Source of the DNA: Caldilineaceae bacterium bin5
GTDB lineage: Bacteria > Chloroflexota > Anaerolineae > Caldilineales > Caldilineaceae
DNA: 37,687 nt
Reading direction: 5' to 3'
Assembly: GCA_002238445.1 (NCBI GenBank)
Contig: MPML01000046.1
Coordinates: 1 to 37,687 of the forward strand
A model generated the notes under the pieces. The model was not told the DNA's origin, did no database searches, and saw only the letters and a program-made list of their open reading frames with translations. The stretch's first letter is position 1, and the number at the start of each line of letters is the position of its first letter. Below, one piece after another: positions 34,097 to 37,687 of this stretch. Position numbers and translations under genes: made by a program.

Positions 34097-34879
34097 GTGA
34101 ACGAACAACTCCGCATCCCGATCCTATCCTCCTCCCCATTGGAAACCCAAAGACTCGGCGAACTGCTGGGGCGGACCATCTGTACTCCACTGCTGCCTGG
34201 CCTCGGCGACCGGCCGCGAACCACCGGCGCTGTAATCGGCCTCGTAGGCGAGCTGGGCGCCGGCAAAACCACTTTTGCCCAGGGCCTGGCCAGAGGTCTG
34301 GGTGTGCAGGCGCACATCACCAGCCCTACTTTCACCCTGATCAATGAATACACGTCCCCTACCGAAAACGTGCATCTGTTCCATTTCGACAGCTACCGGC
34401 TGGCGGCCGACGAAGATTCCCTTGCCAACGAGATTTACGACTTGGGAATGGATGAAATTTTCGATGCCGTCGAGGAGGAGTCCCTCGACAACGGGGGGCT
34501 GCCGCCCGAACCCGCTGCCCAGCGTCACGTCGTAGTAATTGAGTGGGCCGATCGCCTTGGCAACCTGCTGCCGGCCGACCGCCTGATGCTCCGTTTTGAC
34601 AGCACCACAGGCGCCGGCGACCGCACCCGTGCGCACCTTCAAAAGCCCGAGACTGACCAGACGCGGCCGGCCTTTGAAGCAACTGGCGGCTGCCCGCAAG
34701 CCGCAGACTACGACGGCTCCGAGCGGATGTTGTGCTTCTGCGCCACCGGCCCGCGCAGCAGAGCCTTGCTATCGGCCCTGCAGTCGGAACTGCCGACGGC
34801 AATGGCCGGCCTCCCAGAGACGAGGGACCAGGTGTTGACCACGAACGACAGGGATCGAGAAGCCGATGGCGTCCGATAG
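34097..34879 (+). CDS. tsaE: TsaE, tRNA threonylcarbamoyladenosine biosynthesis ATPase
   Basis: P-loop ATPase required with TsaB, TsaC and TsaD for t6A37 modification of ANN-decoding tRNAs. LVGELGAGKTTFAQGLARGLG is the family Walker A, followed by ITSPTFTLINEY, HFDSYRL and VVIEWADRLGNLLP, all diagnostic. At about 260 aa it is longer than the usual 150. There is an insertion (VEEESLDNGGLPPEPAAQRH) before the VIEWADR strand and a C-terminal extension of roughly 70 residues without recognised fold. The start was placed at GTG 34097 (AGAGA eight bases upstream), where family homology begins; a TTG at 34079 is an alternative. Its last 14 bases overlap the following CBS gene, implying translational coupling. 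Confidence 0.87.
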   Translation: MNEQLRIPILSSSPLETQRLGELLGRTICTPLLPGLGDRPRTTGAVIGLVGELGAGKTTFAQGLARGLGVQAHITSPTFTLINEYTSPTENVHLFHFDSYRLAADEDSLANEIYDLGMDEIFDAVEEESLDNGGLPPEPAAQRHVVVIEWADRLGNLLPADRLMLRFDSTTGAGDRTRAHLQKPETDQTRPAFEATGGCPQAADYDGSERMLCFCATGPRSRALLSALQSELPTAMAGLPETRDQVLTTNDRDREADGVR

Positions 34880-35291
34880 CAACCAGGTAAAGCACTGGAT
34901 GACGCCCAATCCGTATACCTGTCGGATAGAGGATTCCCTGGCCGATGCCCGCGACCTTATGGCAGAATATCGCTGCCGCCGTCTGCCGGTCCTGGATGAA
35001 AGCGGCCACCTGATCGGCATCGTCAGCTTTGGTGATCTGCGCCAGGCCGCCCCGTCCAGCGTAACCACGCTGAGCCTGTTCGAGATCAACTATTTTTGGG
35101 CGAAGCTGCCTGTCAGCGACGCCATGACCACCGACCCGGTTACGGTTGCGCCCGACAGTTCGATTCATGTCGCCTGCCGTCTGATGCTGGACAACAGAAT
35201 CGGCGGGCTGCCCGTGATTGTAGAACGTAAAGTCGTCGGCATCTTCACCACGACCGACGTTTTGCGCTATGCCGTCGAGCACTCTTCCTAG
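34866..35291 (+). CDS. CBS-domain-pair protein
   Basis: A 141-aa protein consisting only of two CBS motifs (VKHWMTPNPYTCRIEDSLADARDLM... and VSDAMTTDPVTVAPDSSIHVACRLM...), each ending with the usual GIVSFGDL or GIFTTTDV strand. Such Bateman modules bind adenosyl ligands (AMP, ATP, S-adenosylmethionine) and act as energy sensors. The ATG overlaps the end of tsaE by 14 bases, so it is translated from the same mRNA. The partner it regulates is unknown. Confidence 0.9.
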   Translation: MASDSNQVKHWMTPNPYTCRIEDSLADARDLMAEYRCRRLPVLDESGHLIGIVSFGDLRQAAPSSVTTLSLFEINYFWAKLPVSDAMTTDPVTVAPDSSIHVACRLMLDNRIGGLPVIVERKVVGIFTTTDVLRYAVEHSS

Positions 35292-35366
35292 ATTGGCCTC
35301 TGTCTCGTGGCCGATTCTGCCCTCACTCTGGGGCGGGCGACTGGTCACCGTACTATGGAGTCATCA

Positions 35367-35834
35367 ATGCACCTCAGATTGGTAAGAGAAATCATGAGCA
35401 CGCCGGTAATCACGATTGATCCGGACGCGCTGGCTGTTGATGCCGCCGAGTTGATGGAGGATAACAATGTGCGCCGCGTCATTGTCATTGACCCCGACGG
35501 CTACATGTGCGGGATCGTGACAGACGCCGACGTTTTGGAGGCGGAAACCGCCGAAAGCGTAGCCAGCCGCTACGATCCGGGCCTTGACGAGGTGTGGCTG
35601 ACGGTGCGGGATGTGATGACCTCCGACGTAATTGCCGTCGGTCCGGAAGCATCAATCGGCCAGTTGGTGGAAAAGTTGATGGAGACCAAGATCGGCGGCG
35701 TCCCCGTCGTTCAAACTGCCGACGGCAGCGGCGGAAGACTCCTGCCCATCGGCATCGTTACCGAGACCGATATCTTTCGCCTGATCAGCGAAGCCTGGCG
35801 CGCCGACAAAGCGTCGAACACCAGCGATTCGTAA
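35367..35834 (+). CDS. CBS-domain-pair protein
   Basis: A 155-aa second Bateman module: VREIMSTPVITIDPDALAVDAAELM with GIVTDADVL, then VRDVMTSDVIAVGPEASIGQLVEKLM with GIVTETDIF. About 26 residues between the motifs (VLEAETAESVASRYDPGLDEVW) form a charged connector. The ATG at 35367 is preferred because GGAG lies six bases upstream; the frame stays open to a GTG at 35307. It follows the other CBS gene by 75 bases and probably shares its transcript. The two are only moderately alike, so this is an old duplication, if it is a duplication at all. Confidence 0.9.
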   Translation: MHLRLVREIMSTPVITIDPDALAVDAAELMEDNNVRRVIVIDPDGYMCGIVTDADVLEAETAESVASRYDPGLDEVWLTVRDVMTSDVIAVGPEASIGQLVEKLMETKIGGVPVVQTADGSGGRLLPIGIVTETDIFRLISEAWRADKASNTSDS

Positions 35835-36053
35835 GGCCCTGCCTCTACCCCCTTTAATAAGCCGTTCTCCACGCCCCTCCGTGGAACAAAGCATTCAAGG
35901 TATCACCGTGATTCTGCGCGCCCCTTCGGGAATCAAAAACCTACGCAGCAACCAAACCAGAGCCCTCAATCCCCCTGGGCGTGAAGCCCACTAACCACTG
36001 CAGTTACTGACCACTAACCATAAAGCATCACCATAATAAAGTGTTGTGAATGT
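35835..36053. other. Intergenic stretch before tRNA promoter
   Basis: No gene is seen. A small CCACG/CGTGG hairpin (35869-35884) without U-tract follows the CBS gene, and the heptanucleotide block at 35990 lies here. G+C falls sharply from about 36020 onward. Confidence 0.4.
35990..36019 (+). repeat. Heptanucleotide repeat block
   Basis: ACTAACC, ACTGCAG, TT, ACTGACC, ACTAACC. Here the ACTGCAGTT unit is internal instead of terminal. Confidence 0.55.
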
Positions 36054-36082
36054 TTGCACGATACAAATATGACGGATATAGT
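36054..36082 (+). promoter_or_regulatory. Candidate promoter of tRNA-Ile
   Basis: TTGCAC (36054-36059), 17-base spacer, TATAGT (36077-36082) in an AT-rich tract. It would start transcription about 90 bases before the tRNA. Confidence 0.45.
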
Positions 36083-36101
36083 GGTTTTAACAAAATGTTT
36101 C

Positions 36102-36137
36102 ACTAATTGAATTAGTTTCCAAATTGGATTAGTTGAA
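36102..36137 (+). promoter_or_regulatory. AT-rich palindrome and repeat upstream of tRNA
   Basis: Perfect palindrome ACTAATT-G-AATTAGT (36102-36116), with TTGAATTAGTTT echoed as TTGGATTAGTTG at about 36125-36136. Its position just after the predicted transcription start suggests a protein-binding site, though no regulator is known. Confidence 0.35.
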
Positions 36138-36180
36138 AGCAAGAAATTTAATTCAGAGGATGGCTTGCAAGATGACGGAA

Positions 36181-36257
36181 AGGCCTGCAGCCCAGACGGT
36201 TAGAGCACTGCGCTGATAACGCAGGGGGCCGTGGTTCGAGTCCCCGCAGGCCCACCA
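36181..36257 (+). tRNA. tRNA-Ile (anticodon GAT)
   Basis: A 77-base cloverleaf with encoded CCA (255-257) and discriminator A. The anticodon stem CTGCG/CGCAG with loop CTGATAA is perfect, and TTCGAGT and AGACGGTTA loops are normal. Three stem positions do not pair: A1-C72 in the acceptor, C12-A23 in the D-stem and U51-C63 in the T-stem. A standard bacterial tRNA-Ile pairs at all three. It may be a working but relaxed tRNA or a decaying extra copy. It is not within an rRNA operon. Confidence 0.7.
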
Positions 36258-36337
36258 AAGTGTCCCCCGTACCAAAAACTCCGCCCTTCAGGTCAACCTC
36301 GGCAATCGGAAGGTTGAGTAGACAAAGGAGTCTAGCA

Positions 36338-37414
36338 TTGTCAAGTGTCACAAATAACCAAGTGGAGATTATAACGGCCGTCCGTCCCCGTACGCGGAAA
36401 ACAGCGGAACACGCCAAGAGAGCGGAGGAAGCGGGCTGGCATGGCATCGGGATTCTTGATAATCAGAACCTGTGCGGGGACATTTACGTTTCTCTGGCGT
36501 TGGCTGCCAGTAATACGGAGCGGATCCAGCTGAGCACGGATGTGACGAACCCGGTGACCCGCCACCCGGCGGTGACCGCGGGGGCGATTGCGAGCATTCA
36601 AGAGGCGTCGGAGGGGCGGGCCGTGCTGGGAATCGGGCGGGGGGACTCGGCGCTGGCGTTCGTCGGACACGCTCCCGCCTACGTGAAAGTACTGGACAGC
36701 TACCTGGAAGCCCTGCAGGCCTACCTGAAGGGAAGTAGCGTGGCCTTCGACGACCTGACATACTGCCGCAGCATGGCCCCTTCCGCTGATACGCTGAAGC
36801 TGGCGGACACCCCCGCCGACAGCAGGCTCAGATGGCTCGACTCCCGCGACAAGAAGGTGCCCGTGGCCGTTGCCGCGAGCGGGCCGAGGGTAATCGGAAC
36901 CGCGGCGAGACACGCCGACATTGTCATGCTCGCGTTGGGGGCAGACCTCAGGCGGCTGCGGTGGGGATTGGAGCAGGCCCGAACCGCGCGTCGTGAGGCA
37001 GGGCTGGAGCCGGACGGAATCCGCTACGGCGCCTACCTGAACATCGTGTGCCATCCACAGTTGGAGGCGGCCCGCGAGATGGTCCAATTCCTGGACACAT
37101 TCGTGCGGTTTTCGGTGATGCACGGGAAGACGCACGGGCCGGTAACGCAGGAGCAGAAGGAAGTCCTGACGAATCTGCACAAGGAGTACAACATGCGGGA
37201 CCGCACCGTTTCATCTGTTCCACCCGGGGAGTTCGTCGACCAATTTGCGATTGTCGGTCCACCGGAAACGTGCATCACACGGATCCAGGAGGTCATCGAC
37301 CTGGGGATTGACAGGATAGTGTTGCTGGGCCCGACCGTGGATGCAACCGAGGATGAGGAGAAGCGGTGCGCGGAACTGTTGGTGCAGGAAGTGCTGCCGG
37401 CATTTTCAGGGTGA
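36338..37414 (+). CDS. LLM-class flavin/F420-dependent oxidoreductase
   Basis: A 358-aa bacterial luciferase-like TIM-barrel protein. KTAEHAKRAEEAGWHGIGILDNQN, LSTDVTNPVTRHPAVTAGAIASIQE and AVLGIGRGDSALAFVG are the typical early strands, and VAVAASGPRVIGTAARHADIVML is the phosphate-binding region for FMN or F420. The late SSVPPGEFVDQFAIVGPPETCITRIQE closes the barrel. Translation very probably starts at TTG 36338: AAGGAG lies seven bases upstream, and homology begins immediately after. It is close to methylenetetrahydromethanopterin-reductase-like proteins, so F420 is plausible. Substrate unknown. It starts 80 bases after the tRNA and may be read from the same promoter. Confidence 0.9.
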   Translation: MSSVTNNQVEIITAVRPRTRKTAEHAKRAEEAGWHGIGILDNQNLCGDIYVSLALAASNTERIQLSTDVTNPVTRHPAVTAGAIASIQEASEGRAVLGIGRGDSALAFVGHAPAYVKVLDSYLEALQAYLKGSSVAFDDLTYCRSMAPSADTLKLADTPADSRLRWLDSRDKKVPVAVAASGPRVIGTAARHADIVMLALGADLRRLRWGLEQARTARREAGLEPDGIRYGAYLNIVCHPQLEAAREMVQFLDTFVRFSVMHGKTHGPVTQEQKEVLTNLHKEYNMRDRTVSSVPPGEFVDQFAIVGPPETCITRIQEVIDLGIDRIVLLGPTVDATEDEEKRCAELLVQEVLPAFSG

Positions 37415-37563
37415 GGTCCCAGCCCGCCAGGCGCGTGGTCGGACGCTTGGCGTGGGAGATCCGACCGCGCTCAATCTTCCCCAGCATCGTGTCTGGCGAA
37501 CAGTGTCTCCTCCCCCACTTGCCGCCTCAACCCATCGACCACCGACCTCCAACCGCAGAAGTT

Positions 37564-37593
37564 ACTGATCACTGACCACTGACCACTGCAGTT
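37564..37593 (+). repeat. Heptanucleotide repeat block
   Basis: ACTGATC, ACTGACC, ACTGACC, ACTGCAG plus TT. It directly abuts the miniature element fragment that follows, as block 16254 abuts its element. Confidence 0.65.
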
Positions 37594-37595
37594 GT

Positions 37596-37687
37596 GCGGT
37601 CGGGCCTTCGGCCCTCCCTTGTGCAAAGCCTGCGCCCCCGCAACGCCCCGCCCAGTCTCGCCGCCTTGCTCATCCTTTCCCATCAAC
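37596..37687 (+). mobile_element. Miniature element core, cut by window end
   Basis: Fourth copy of the hairpin core: GGTCGGGCC-TTC-GGCCCTCCC, then TTGTGCAAAGCCTGCGCCCCCGC and ACGCCCC. The left terminal repeat is absent and the right end is outside the window, so completeness cannot be judged. Confidence 0.5.

Noticed and set aside
36181..36257. tRNA-Ile as integration site of the accessory region
   Set aside because: No second copy of the tRNA 3' end is visible in the window, no integrase is present, and the accessory zone lies 10 kb away.
5995..37593. Short tandem repeats as a possible CRISPR array
   Set aside because: Units are 7 bases with no spacers and no cas genes; they are heptamer repeats.

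Overview
This 37.7 kb window is chromosomal DNA from a high-G+C bacterium. The gene content best fits the phylum Chloroflexota (Anaerolineae/Caldilineae type). This is an inference from several family-level hints: a MacB-like exporter with an ABC ATPase fused to an AbrB-like domain, the conserved trio histidine phosphatase / DUF3090 / SCO1664 kinase-like protein otherwise typical of Actinobacteria, a SpoIID-domain surface protein, a nucleotidyltransferase fused to a phosphomannomutase-like domain, and intergenic heptanucleotide repeats. No rRNA operon, CRISPR array or complete insertion sequence is present. One tRNA-Ile(GAT) gene lies at 36181-36257.

Left part (1-15.8 kb). On the minus strand are three catabolic or redox enzymes (phytanoyl-CoA dioxygenase family, Gfo/Idh/MocA oxidoreductase, zinc alcohol dehydrogenase). 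A four-gene minus-strand exporter operon follows: HlyD-like lipoprotein adaptor, FtsX/MacB permease, ATPase-AbrB fusion, second ATPase. A divergent plus-strand sulfatase comes next, then a small hypothetical protein, a CelD/BcsL-type acetyltransferase and a secreted, C-terminally anchored protein with two carbohydrate-binding-like modules.

Central accessory zone (15.8-25.9 kb). This is a scarred, mobile region. It holds a COG0523/CobW metallochaperone with a 24-codon internal duplication, IS66-like miniature elements (one with perfect 8-bp target duplications), an IS3 remnant and a broken COG0523-like fragment. It also holds an orphan AbiEi antitoxin gene with a strong promoter and operator palindrome, and a truncated paralogue of the carbohydrate-binding protein fused to the last ~45 codons of a type I methyltransferase (HsdM). 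Beyond these lie a Cys-pair hypothetical protein, the frameshifted C-terminus of a type ISP/helicase-type restriction enzyme, and an intact two-gene unit. That unit encodes a 170-aa HEPN-like helical protein and a 989-aa protein of unknown family. It has lower G+C than its neighbours and sits directly behind the restriction remnant. Part of the zone (20.4-25.8 kb) is bracketed by a 19-bp perfect direct repeat. This unit is the best candidate for an undescribed (probably defence) system.

Right part (25.9-37.7 kb). This returns to core-like genes: the histidine phosphatase / DUF3090 / SCO1664 trio; the nucleotidyltransferase-pseudo-phosphomannomutase; a large SpoIID/LytB surface protein on the minus strand; TsaE translationally coupled to two CBS-domain proteins; tRNA-Ile; and a luciferase-like flavin/F420 oxidoreductase with a TTG start. 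Heptanucleotide repeats ending in ACTGCAGTT recur between genes across the window, and hairpin-bearing miniature elements occur in four copies, the last cut by the window end.
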